The notes under the pieces were generated by a model that was not told the origin of the DNA, ran no database searches, and saw only the letters and a program-made list of their open reading frames with translations. From Monilinia fructicola (taxonomy: Eukaryota; Ascomycota; Leotiomycetes; Helotiales; Sclerotiniaceae), in assembly GCA_008692225.1 (NCBI GenBank), contig VICG01000013.1, positions 2,041,001 to 2,105,000 on the forward strand: DNA of 64,000 nt, in the 5' to 3' direction. This document shows, piece by piece, positions 1-10,976 of the stretch. Position 1 is the stretch's first letter. The number at the start of each line of letters is the position of its first letter. The position numbers and the translations under genes were made by a program.

Positions 1-2766
1 TCCTATCCTATCCTATCCTACTCGAGAGTACAAGACTACAAGTACCCTCTCCAAATAAACTCCCCGCGAAAGACAAACTCGAGACCAGAGAACAAAGGGT
101 CCAAGGCCCTTGTTCCAAGGGGCAGATGAGTCAAAGAATCCCTGTCAATCAATCCATCACATGATGCGTCATCTATGCGTCTTTATTCTTTGATTGATGT
201 TTTACCTCTGGGATGATTGGTTGGGTGCGTCGTCGCCGTGCTTGCTTGCTTGCTTGCTTCCCACGGTTCCCTTCAAAACTTCATTTACACAGTACGAACG
301 GTTATTTACCAGGGATGGAGAGCCAGCTAGCTACAGTAGTTAGATGATGATCACGGGGTGTCTGGGCTTAGCTTCTCTCATCTCTCGCCATCAATGCGGT
401 ATGCGAATCCGCGAACTCTGATTCGTGCGCATCGTTCCATACGTGACTAATATTAGAGATTCTTGATACCGAGGTTGATGGATGGTTTGTTTTGTGGCTA
501 TTGCGATATCTCCGGATCGTATCGTATTCTGCATGTTGGTCTTTAATTGCATTGCTGCGGCATCCCTCTGTCTCTTTCTCCATGTGACGTGATGTTCGCC
601 TCGTTTCGTGTGCTGTGCGTCCTATTTGTCGACCTCGTTATTACGACGGGGAGGAAGAGAAGGAGAAAGGGTGCCAATCTTACTATCGTCACGAGACTGA
701 CTAGGTACGATGTATGTATATACTTTATGGAGCAGGTCAGAAAAACAAGACGAGACAAGACCAAACAGGGAGGGTAAGACGAGGCTTAAATCCATCCGCT
801 TAAACCTTGATCATGATGACGGTACATCAAAATATACATAGAACTGGGTATTCTATTCGAGAATATTCGTATCCCCGTCACCCATTTCCCATTGCGCCTC
901 CCCATGATTGCTAGTGTCGATCTTGAAATTGAAATCAAGAAAGCTAACGGGTAGGTTTTTTTGTTTCTCACTTCTTGATTCCTTCTTCCTTTTGACTTCT
1001 TCCTGACTCCGTACATCCGCTAGCTGGTTTACGTTTTCGATTCCATCATTCATCCAGTTCATTTTCCTTTCCGTTCCTTTCCTCCTTCCTGACCCCTGAC
1101 AGAGCAATCAACAGAGCCGGCGAATGATCAGGCGCAACCGGATCGCTTGAATTTCGTGCCGGCGGTTGGGCAGGGAGATTTCGAAACGCTCGGGGCAGCG
1201 CGCACCGATTTTGGAGGAGTTTGGTTCGGTTCCGTTCAGTTCTGTTTAGGTCAGGCAGGTCAGGCAGGTCCGTTCGGCTTTGTTTGGTACAGTAGGCTGG
1301 CAGGGACGGGATGAGGTATCAGATATTAGGTAGAGAATTTATGGTGTTCTGGAACGGAGCGATGGTGGTGCAGGGGAGGGGAGAGGGAATTCGGGGAGTT
1401 AGGAGTGGAGTGCTTGGTACTGTAGGGGATGCGATGTTGTGCGGTGCTCAGCACTGTATGCCATGGCCCATGGGATGGAAGGGTAGATTTGGGTGGGTAG
1501 GGGTCACAGACTTGACTCAGGTGAGGAATTTATTGATTGTGTATTGACTGTACTGTATTGTCCTGGACTGTGAAATTAAACTTTGGGGGGAGGCATTAGA
1601 ATGAGCTCATTGCCGTGTAGACGCTTATTTTGTATCTATTTATGGGGAACATCAAGGGAGGTATGTGTGTAGTATATAATACGTGATATGTGATATGCGA
1701 TATACATGAAGCTTGAACTGAACTCTGAACTGAACTCTGAACTTTGAACTCTGATTTCAGTAACGCGATACCCAAGGCGTATCTGAATCAGGAAGTGCTT
1801 GCTTGTTTCAGCATCATTCAAAGATGGGGTGAACAGACTACTCTGTACTCCGTATGAACGCTTAAGGACCTGAGGTTATCATTTTTTAACCTTTCCCCAT
1901 AGGCCATGTGACTCGAGTGCATGTTTGAGGTTGATGAAACGTATCTGAGAGTGGCTGACTGATGAATGACCTTGCTCTGCGTACTGAACCGTGAGAATGG
2001 CTATTCTTACGAGTAATGATTACACGCTACCTTTCTTCTTCTATGCCTTTGATACTTGGATATATCTAACTCCCGGTTTGTAGTCAGTTGATTCCAAGTC
2101 ATAAATAGAAAATCAATGCATCATTCCTTTCCCATTAATGCCTCATAGGAGATATCCAAGCTCATGCATAGAACAACCGAATAGCATTCTTCCACCCCTT
2201 TTTTGCACACGTCTACTGTAGAATCTCAAGCTCGTCCCGAGTAAGCAGAAGTTTATCAAAATCAACACTCCATGCTTAGATTTAATCCAATCCAAATTGA
2301 CATGCGTTGAACTCCTCCACCAGAATCTGCAACGACGTCATCAATCAACAAACCAATCTCCAAAAACCAAAAACCAACTCGTTTCATCTTCGCTTGATCT
2401 CCTCGGGCTCTAGATCACCAGATCATCATTCCCAAGCTACACCTATCCACCTCACCTACAGACCATACGCTAGCCCAGTACCTCCATCCCTTTCCATCCA
2501 TCCATCCTCCACCCCAGATTCCATAATAAAACACAATAACATAACAGTAGCATACAGAATCTGCATAAACCTCCCCGAAACAAACATCCCGCAGATCCCA
2601 TCCCATCCAATCCATCCAGTCCATCATCATAATCCCTCCCCCCTTCTAGAATCCCCTCGTCCTTCTTCCCCCCTCGCTTCACCTCATTTCACACACACAC
2701 TCTCTCACACATACACCTCGTTACAGTAACTCGCTAGCTCGCATACATGCATAGATATATACTCCG

Positions 2767-2806
2767 TATACATACATACATACATACATGCATGCATGCA
2801 TGCATA
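2767..2806. repeat. ATAC/ATGC tetranucleotide microsatellite
   Basis: An ATAC run passes directly into an ATGC run, seen by eye. It is followed by separate CTGT repeats (about 2889-2920) and CTGG repeats (about 3045-3067). Confidence 0.9.
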
Positions 2807-3087
2807 CCTACAAGGTTCGCTCAGACGAACCACCCCACCGGTTTCCAATGGTTCCGCTCCCCGAGGTTTGGCTCTGGCGTTGGGGTCCCTGTCTGTCTAT
2901 CTGTCTGTCTGTCTGTCTATCGTCTGGCGTGCGCTGATCTATGGACTCTTACTTAATTACTTACCTTACTGTACTTCCACTATTGTACTATATGCTTGCT
3001 ACTGTACTAAATACAGTAGTATGTACAAGCAGAGTAGCCTGTTCTGTCTGGCTGGCTGGCTGGCTGTCTCATTTCCTTTGGGAATAC

Positions 3088-3117
3088 GGGGTTTGGGTTT
3101 GGGTTTGGGTTTGGGTT
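3088..3117 (+). repeat. GGGTTT hexanucleotide array, G-quadruplex-capable
   Basis: Five runs of at least three G, each separated by exactly three T, lie on the plus strand. This satisfies the canonical G3+N1-7 four-run quadruplex pattern. It resembles telomeric repeats in composition but lacks the A of TTAGGG, and nothing nearby suggests a chromosome end. Confidence 0.9.
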
Positions 3118-3239
3118 TGATTTGGTTGATTCAAACTTTGTTTTTTTTTCCCCTTGGAGGGGAAGGGGGAGTTGAAATGAAGGATTCTTCAGGAGTACGG
3201 ACGGTACTCTGTATATACATTGTTGTGCTGTAGGAATTT

Positions 3240-3545
3240 AAATGATTAAATGAATTAAATGAATTAAATGATTGAATGATTAGATGATTGGATTTTGCAT
3301 GGGAATTCGTAGGGGTTATTTATTTATTTTTTTTATTACTTTTGGGAATATTTTATTTATTCGTTTATTTATTTATTGGTTTGTTTATTTATTTACTTAT
3401 TTGTTTGTTTTTAGGTTTTGTATTTATTTATTAATTTATGAATTTATTAATTTATTCATTTATTCATTCATTTATTTGTTTATTTGTTTATTTAATTAAT
3501 TATTTGATTATTTATTAATTTATTAATTTATTAAATTTCTTTCTA
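3240..3545. repeat. AT-rich TTTA/ATTTA degenerate repeat block
   Basis: A block of AATGATTA-like units is followed by about 230 bases of imperfect TTTA/TTTG tetranucleotides. The reading frame through it gives only Phe/Leu/Ile/Tyr and is a product of the repeat, not a gene. Confidence 0.85.
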
Positions 3546-5282
3546 TTTTTAATGTTTTCAATTCTTTGTTCATGGGGAAGATTCATCAATCAATAAGATT
3601 ATTTTCTTTGCCCTCTTCCACGATCCATTGATTGATCCATTCATGGATGATTTGCCTTCTTAGACATCACATCGTCGCCAGTCTATCGTCGATCGCCTCT
3701 TGTCCCGATTCGGTATCCCGAAATCCCTACTCCCAATACAACATGCTCCTGGGCCTATTGGCTCGTGGAAAGTCCCTGCAGGTGTCAATTCGGGTCGATG
3801 CGATACTCTGTGTACGGTGCAGTACGGTGTATATGGTGCTAGGCTACGCTACGCTACGCTATCTCACTTGACTACAGTACCTCGTTATGCAATAGGACGC
3901 TTTGAGTTTTCAGCATGCCAGGCATCGTCGGGGGACGTTCGGTCGCCATATCCGTATCAGGTGGTCGACAAGCTGGAGCGTGAATGGTGAATGGTTGCTG
4001 GGGAGCGGGTAAGCAGTGAGCCCAGCGTGAGATTGCTACGTTTCGCGGGGCGCTTCTCGGAGCTCTGTCTTGATTCCGGGTTGGATGGGGTGGGTGTCGA
4101 CGTTTTCTTGCCCGTCGTATGTCGTATTGCGGATTGGGGGTTGCGTGGATGTTGGGTGGAAGATTGGACCTTGGAAGTAGAGAGGGGTGAGGTGGGAGGG
4201 AGGAGGGAGGAGGTACCGTAAGATGAGTTTTCTTTGCGCATGGGACATCATGGCCGTGATTATGGTTATAATATGGTTCGCTTCGGTTATTCGATCCTTG
4301 ATCTGGTAGGTACAGTAGCTTTGTTGCGCGATACTGGGGATTTTCATTAGGAGGCGACAGGCTTGTGGATAAGGAGGTCCAGTCCAGTCCTGTCATGGTA
4401 AATCAAGGGATGAGATCAACGTTCTAGAAAGAATATTGAAGGACTCGTAAATGTCATGTTACTACAAATACCACTATCCTATTCTATCAATCATGTCCTA
4501 TCAATCCTGTCCCATCCTATCATATCATATCCTATCCTATCCAACAGATAATCACTACATCAATCACTACATCAATATCCAATATCTAATATCCAATATC
4601 CAATACAAACACCCAATCCATCATACCCAACACACATGCAGCAAAGCAAGCCCCTGATCAAATGTAACGTGACGATTACTTATCTCCCTACATCTGCAAG
4701 ATACAGCGCGATAAAGATGACATCCCCATCACTCAGCTCCTCTGTTACTGCATTGTGCAGTATAAAAGCGACATGGATATAAAGACCTCGGTAAAATCAG
4801 AAAACAGAAAGCAGAAAGCAGAAAGCAGAAATCGGCTCTTCTGAAGGAAAAAACCATTGGAAGGAAAAACATCGGAGGAAACACATCCGATCGGTTAAAT
4901 TGATGGCCGGCCACGATTTCCCTTTCATACAGTAAAGAAGTCTAGAATTGACACATGATTGGATTGACAGCAGGGATCGGGAGATTTGGGCAGTGCATGG
5001 CGATTCCAGACTTTGAATTAATGGATCGATCACGAGGATTGGAGGAGCGGCGTGATTTGAGCCTCATGGTCGTGGATGCCATTACGAGATTAGGAAGGGC
5101 ATACTTGGGTAGCGTGATGTTGGTCTACTATCATTACTGCTTTCGTCACGTTGGTCGACGCTTGTCGGGTTGTCTTTGGATACGTATGTGCTTAGGGTAA
5201 ATGCCCTCATGCAGGTACACGATGATGAAACCCTTCCTCTCGTTCTCGCAGTCCCAATGCATTCCTCCACCCTCCTCCGAAT

Positions 5283-5332
5283 CATTGATTCATTGATTCG
5301 TTGATTCATCCATCCATCCATCCATCCATCCA
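5283..5332. repeat. ATTG/ATCC tetranucleotide microsatellite
   Basis: Three ATTGATTC-like units pass into about six ATCC units. Confidence 0.85.
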
Positions 5333-6531
5333 CTAATCCCATCCAACCATTGAGACCGCCCCGAAATAAATCCGTGCTAAACCAATTTAGCCATTCATAT
5401 TATCCCAACCAACCACCAGGTCAACATAATTAATATTGAAAGTCATGTGTCTTATGCCCACGCAGAGACGCGTGGTGTGACCCTGTCTCTACTGTATTTC
5501 GCCCTGCTTACCAGTTTACTGTCTGTACTGTACCAGATTGCAATCAATACCTCCAGTCTTGCCCTACCAATCCATGTCCATCATCCTCGCCATCTCGCCA
5601 TCTCGCCATCGACCCCCTGATAATGAAAACAATAAAAATCTCCCCCTCCAGGATTTCCTACTGTACTGACCTTCGTTCGTTTCGTTCGCTTTCGTTCGTT
5701 CGTTCGCGTAAATCGAATCCCAGAAGCCGGATGTGAACCCTGTCGGTACCGCACGCCGGTTGATCCTGGGAGTGGGGGGGTCACTGGTGAGATGCTATTC
5801 GGCCCGGTAGGGATGTGTGTGAATTGGTGAAATCGTGATGGACGCTTCCGAGGGATTGGGCGTCAAAGTTGGTGGCCTAGAAGCTGATCGATTGAGTGGC
5901 AGGGAAGAAAAAGCCCTTTGAAACTTTGGAAGATGCATTAGGAAATGCGGAGAAGAGAGTTTTTCTTGGGACATGTGTCGGGGCTGGATGCGTGATGGCA
6001 GGTGGATTGCGGAAGTATGGATTGGATCATGTGATTATGGATCACGAGTGAGGAGTTGATGGTATTGGGGATCAAGATATTTGTTCCAAGTGTACAGCAG
6101 TATCAGTCAGTGTACTTGAGGCTGAGGATGGGGTTGATTGATAGCTGGATGTTATTGTGTGAGTATCTATCTAAAAGGTTCGACCGAAATACCACTGTCG
6201 TCGTCGTTAAAGGCACCTACAAGTCCTATCGGCGGCACCTATCCTCACACACCGCACATCAGAATACATCTATCTACCCAACAAGCATACCATTCATGTA
6301 AATTCCCGAATTCCCGAATTCCAGGCTTCCCCTTCATCTCCATATGCATGATTTCATCCCAATTATTTCCTCTATCCCACGAGGCATATACGCTCGTGCT
6401 CATGAACGAGCCAACTCAGGGATTTCAATCCTAATCCCAAGAGGCCCTCAAGACCCTGAGGATATCAGAGTCACGAATCACTAAATTGCCACGCGAGGCA
6501 TGTTAATGCCTATTCCTGAATATTGGCGATA

Positions 6532-6763
6532 CTCTCCCCCCCCCGGAATAAATGTTAATTGATGGATCCTCCCCAATTTGCTTCATCTGATTGGTTATAA
6601 TTCTTTGCACAAGCCAGATTTTGATCTTTTAGTTGAATCAGGGTGGAATTTAGCAAATTTTTATTCTTGGGCTGTGGCAAAATCAAGGTCCAATGATAAA
6701 AACTATTTGCTAGATTTATATGGGCCGACCCATACTTTAACATTTATTCCGGGGGGGGGAGAG
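6532..6763. mobile_element. MITE 1: 232-bp element with perfect inverted ends and TA target duplication
   Basis: The left end (CTCT, nine C, GGAATAAATGTTAA) is matched exactly in reverse complement by the right end. That gives a perfect terminal inverted repeat of about 27 bp, including equal runs of nine C and nine G. A TA dinucleotide flanks each side (6530-6531 and 6764-6765), as expected of Tc1/mariner-type insertion. The interior codes for nothing recognisable; frames of about 62 codons on both strands are artefacts of the symmetry. I infer a non-autonomous element mobilised by a transposase encoded elsewhere. Confidence 0.85.
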
Positions 6764-7657
6764 TAGTACTGGATGGTCCCACGTTCGCGTGTGACATGTG
6801 CTTTATCGCAAGACAGTAGCGAGATTCCAGCCAGGTAAGTCGTTCAGGTTACATCAAGTTTGATTGACACCTTACCCATGTTACGAGCGTACTGTACCGT
6901 ACTGTAGGTTGCTGGTTGCTACTCCACTCCCACGTTGTTTCAAGGGCTGGCTATTAGGAAATTGATGGGGGCGTGAAGGATTTTCATTTCTATTACTTTA
7001 TGAACCCATCTTGAATGATACTGTACTGTATGGGTATCGGGATAAGAGAAGGAAACAATCGGTCGGTGAGGTTGTCATCGAGTAGCGAAAGGAGCAAGTC
7101 AAAGAAATGATCGGATGTGGAAAGTCAATCATGGGTGGAAAACCTCATGTTTCCCAATTGGGACGGTGAGCCCCCCACAAACTCATACCAGTGACACCAC
7201 TCACCAACAGTTGCACGGCAGATATTTGGATCGGCACATGTTCTGAATGAAAAGCACAAGGCATCACCAAAACCCGAGCTCGCTATAGAAAAAAAAAATA
7301 TCAATAACCTCGAGCACGGTACAGACCCTTTCCCCTTCCCACTCTATCCCATAAGATCAAATTTCCCCATCGCAGATTCCCGAAACAGAGATTCTCTTCT
7401 CGTCTGAAATTCACAAATTCGCGTATCCACATACACGTTTTTAGACGAAGCGAAAGCATCAAGCGATGAGCCCAGATCATTTCTTGCCCCGTTCAACTTC
7501 TTTCCATTCAGCTTCTTCAGCTTCCATAATTTCTTTTCGCCCTTCTAATTTCCTTATGCACGGGATGAGATATAGTTTTTTTTCCTCTCATCACGGTCTT
7601 GTGAATTTCTTTTTCATCCGGGCAATGGCCTGGGAGTTTACATCACGGTGCATGAGG

Positions 7658-7695
7658 CAGGGCCCCTGGGCCCTGGCAAGGTCCCTGGCCAGGGG
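7658..7695. repeat. GC-rich palindrome cluster
   Basis: CAGGGCCC and GGGCCCTG form 8-bp arms around a 2-nt centre (7658-7675). Eight bases downstream lies a perfect 12-bp palindrome CCCTGGCCAGGG (7683-7694). The two share the GGCCCCTGG/CCAGGGGGCC core and could also pair with each other. Confidence 0.9.
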
Positions 7696-9099
7696 GCCAC
7701 GGCTGGGAAGCAAAGATTTCGCTTCCGAGATATGCACATGTGGAGACGGATGGCTGAGTGGAGATGCGATCCGTGAAGACGGTTGGTTTGTGATTTCTGA
7801 GTACCGGTTCCGACCGTTGGTTGGGCTGGCCGTCTGGGCAACGGTAGACGGTGGGAATGACGAGTCTAGGTCTGAGATGAGATGAGAGGAGAGGAGACGA
7901 GCTGAACCGTGCTGCCTGTTTGTGCACGGCGCGTTCGCTTTGTGGTGGGACTGCGTCTGCTGAATGATGCTGAGAAATAGGAACGGCTCGGCTCTTTCAT
8001 TAAGTTGATGCAATCCAATTTGTGCTTGGTTGGCCCGTGTCTGTACCAAATGGGATGGAATGGCGGTTGAATTAAAGTTTAGGGAGATTAGAACGTGGAT
8101 GGATTTACAAATGCGGTATCCCGATTCGGGAGTTGGGTTGGGTTGGCAAATGGTGTTGTGGGGATTGGGTAGCAGGATGTGATTTCAACCACAGCCGGGA
8201 GATCATGTGCTTGGCGAGTTACTTGAGATTGGAAGGGTCTGGAATAATTTAATAGGGTGCGACGCGAGTACGAGTACATGTCCTCTCCTATCGGTTTTGT
8301 AGAGTTCTTCCCATAATAGATGTCTGAGATTCGGCGAACTCTAATTCTGATTCAAGGGACTCGAACATCGAATATCGAACCTTGAACATCGACATCGAGA
8401 TGCAGTATCATGTCCGAGCTTCTCGAGACGAGAATCAAGATGAAGCCTGAAGTCACACTTCATATTGCAAAGGTAGATTAGATGATTCTGCTCACACAAG
8501 ACAGCGAATACCGCTTTAAGTGGAGTGGTCGAGATGTCGGCGGACTTGCAATTCGATGGCTACAATATGTCCGTGTATTTAGTGCTCGGAGAATATAAAT
8601 GCGCGGTATCGGAAACTCCTGTGTATGCTAGGAGTCGGAGATGGTATGCATGATGAATGATGAAGGTGAAACCGTGAAACGGTAGGAAAGGGAGATGAGG
8701 GCATGGAAAGAAGCGGTCAAGTTTATTGATGTGAATTGAATTTTATCTGGAGGAGCAGACTTGGTTTAGCATAGACTGAATTAGATGAATATCAAAAGTA
8801 GTGTTCCGTTCCTGTGTATGGAGGAGAGAATAGAAGATGACTGGATAGACCATAGCTAGCTACTTCCTCCCCAACCAATAACCACGCCCATGTTTCCTCT
8901 AGTTTGGTGATCCATCCATCTTTCATGTTCATCCCATATCAAACCCAGCCCACTGCAAAACTCGACACGCCTAGATAAAGTGCATTCCCATCTCCCCATC
9001 GCATAACCCCAGCCCGGAGAATTAAAACCCATATCCAGTTCGTCCCACCCCATCAATACTGTATGTACACCACCTTCCCCATCAAAATACACATCCGGC

Positions 9100-9136
9100 T
9101 ACACACACACAAGCACACAAACACACAAACACACAT
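9100..9136. repeat. CA-rich microsatellite
   Basis: Imperfect ACACACA/AAACACA repeats. Confidence 0.85.
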
Positions 9137-10229
9137 CAAACCCCACACCCTCCCCCACAGACACAGCACGCAGGTACTCCGCGGAAGAATCTCCGGCCAA
9201 CACCACCATACACAAACAAGTCTTCATGCCAATCTCGATTCGTGCTCATTTAGGCTGGAACTTCTGATGGGAGATCGCATTGCTCTGCGTAGCAAAGTGA
9301 ATAGAATTGAAAAGTATGTGTTTGCGGGTCTCCTCGTGGCTTGTGGGTGCTTGGCGTGGGTGCTGTATGTGCTTGTGGTTGCATTTGGTTCTTGATCTGG
9401 ACTTTGTGCTGGGTTTGCTGTCCTTGTGTGGGCTGGGGATGGGGGATGGAGGGTTGGAGGGCGAGGTGGGATTGGTCTGTGGAAGAGGCAATTTCGACTC
9501 AGGATATGTATGTATTATGTCGGGTGAAATAATAATAATAATAATATCATTATATCATTATGTTTACATTTACACTTATTTTTTATTTGTGTTTTTATTT
9601 TTATTATCATGATTATTTTTATATTCACGACTCATTGCGGGGATGTTGATTTGATCAATCTGCACACAGTACATACATCCATCCATCCATCCACCAAGTA
9701 GACTCGTATATACTCTGTACATATGCAGCAAGCAAACCTCTTCCATGTGTGTCCTCCCCTCCGCATTCGCATCACTTTCTCTCCTTCTTTCATTCTCTCC
9801 TTCCCCTCATGTTCCCCTTCCCCTTCCTCTTCCCCTTCCCCGGACGCACAGCCCATACCCGCACCAATCACCAACCCCCCCTATCACACAACCCCACGAC
9901 CAACCGAAAATCATCTCCCTACGGACCAAACCTCGTCTCCATCTCCACCCTGCAATTCGGAATCGATGATTGGTACCACCCAGCTATCATCATACCGCAT
10001 GGATTTTGTACTCCCCCTTTCTACCTTCTACCTATGTGTGTGGTAGGTATGTAGTAGATATGTAGTAGGTCATTACAATCTCAATGCTACCTACCAACCT
10101 ACCAACCAAGCATCTCCATCCTCACAGCCTGCGCATCGGAACGAGCATCGAATACGTGCAGCTTACTCACAAGATCATCAAACACGAACCAAACCGAAAT
10201 GACAATCAAAATATCCACATCCTGAGTAA

Positions 10230-10230
<1 letters not shown>

Positions 10231-10276
<46 letters not shown>
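10231..10276. repeat. TAGA tetranucleotide microsatellite
   Basis: About 11.5 perfect TAGA copies without interruption. The uninterrupted array suggests high length polymorphism between isolates. Confidence 0.95.
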
Positions 10277-10976
10277 CCCATACCTCCCAACACAATAATC
10301 ACGCAGCACGCCCACCACCACTTCCAAATCACCCAAGACATCCAATACATCCCGGTTCTCGGATCTCCAAATCGCTATAAAACGCCAAAAGGCGTGTCGC
10401 GACGCCCCCCAATTCGTATTCGTGATGGCTTGGCAGCTGCGGGTGGAGAAAGTGTACTCTGTGATGAATGGAGGGCTTGGGAGTCGGGTCGGGCAGTGGT
10501 ATCGGGAGGGGAGATGGGTGGATGCATGGGGATGTGTGGGTTCGGGTCGGGAATTGCTGGGAGGGGTTGCGAGGGTGGGTTGTTAGATTAGGGTTGAGGG
10601 TTCATCGATGGCGAGGGATATGGTGAGGGAGGGATGGAGAGGAAGGGATGCGGAACGGGTGGAGGGAGGCGCATGTGCTTTGTGATATGTGATACCGAGA
10701 TTTGATATGTATGCCGAGGAACCAGGCCTTGGCTTCGCTTTTGGGGCTTTGGGCTTGATTTGTTGGGGGTGGGATGGTGTCTTGTGGGGGAGATGGGTCT
10801 AGATCGATTGGTTTGGTGGTCTACTTGGTTCTGGATGGTTTGGGTTGGATTTGGAATCATTGGATGTACCTATGTACCTATGCGTCTCTGAGCGGTATAA
10901 TGCTCTATAAAAAAATACTACGTATCCAAGTCACCAAGTACCTAGTTACCCTTGACACCAAATGCTCATATTCCCC

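Larger units (their letters stand above)
1..6531. other. Gene-poor intergenic region, microsatellite-rich
   Basis: I find no convincing gene on either strand. The open frames are short, compositionally biased (Pro/His/Ser or Ile/Leu runs) and follow simple repeats. The region holds TCCTA repeats at the left edge, CTTG repeats near 240-259, CTGT, CTGG and ATAC/ATGC runs at 2767-3067, a GGGTTT array at 3088-3117, a TTTA-type AT-rich block at 3240-3545, and ATCC repeats near 5306-5332. Short GTACAGTA/TACTGTAC strings recur throughout. The longest frame (3872-4396, minus, 174 codons) is low-complexity and I do not call it. A long regulatory leader or non-coding RNA cannot be excluded from sequence alone. 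Confidence 0.6.
6764..10976. other. Intergenic region between MITE 1 and the zinc-finger gene
   Basis: No supported gene. It contains a GC-rich palindrome cluster (7658-7695), a CA-rich run (9100-9136), ATCC repeats (about 9676-9693), a TAGA array (10231-10276) and pyrimidine-rich strings. A 139-codon frame at 7466-7885 covers the palindromes but has no family resemblance. A frame at 9063-9395 ends in a hydrophobic stretch that looks membrane-like but starts in a CA repeat. The part next to 10977 will hold the 3' UTR of the minus-strand zinc-finger gene. Confidence 0.55.

Noticed and set aside
3872..4396. 174-codon minus-strand frame with a good ATG context
   Set aside because: Low-complexity Pro/His/Arg composition, overlapping frames on the same strand, no motif and no splice support.
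7466..7885. 139-codon plus-strand frame
   Set aside because: It spans the GC palindromes, has a comparably long frame on the other strand, and resembles no family.
9063..9395. Frame ending in a hydrophobic, membrane-like stretch
   Set aside because: It begins in a CA repeat, and the hydrophobic part arises from GTG/CTT-rich DNA with no upstream coding character.
10099..10350. Minus-strand frame with apparent GTATGG donor and CTCAG acceptor around the TAGA array
   Set aside because: Removing the putative 62-nt intron shifts frame and stops within about 15 codons.
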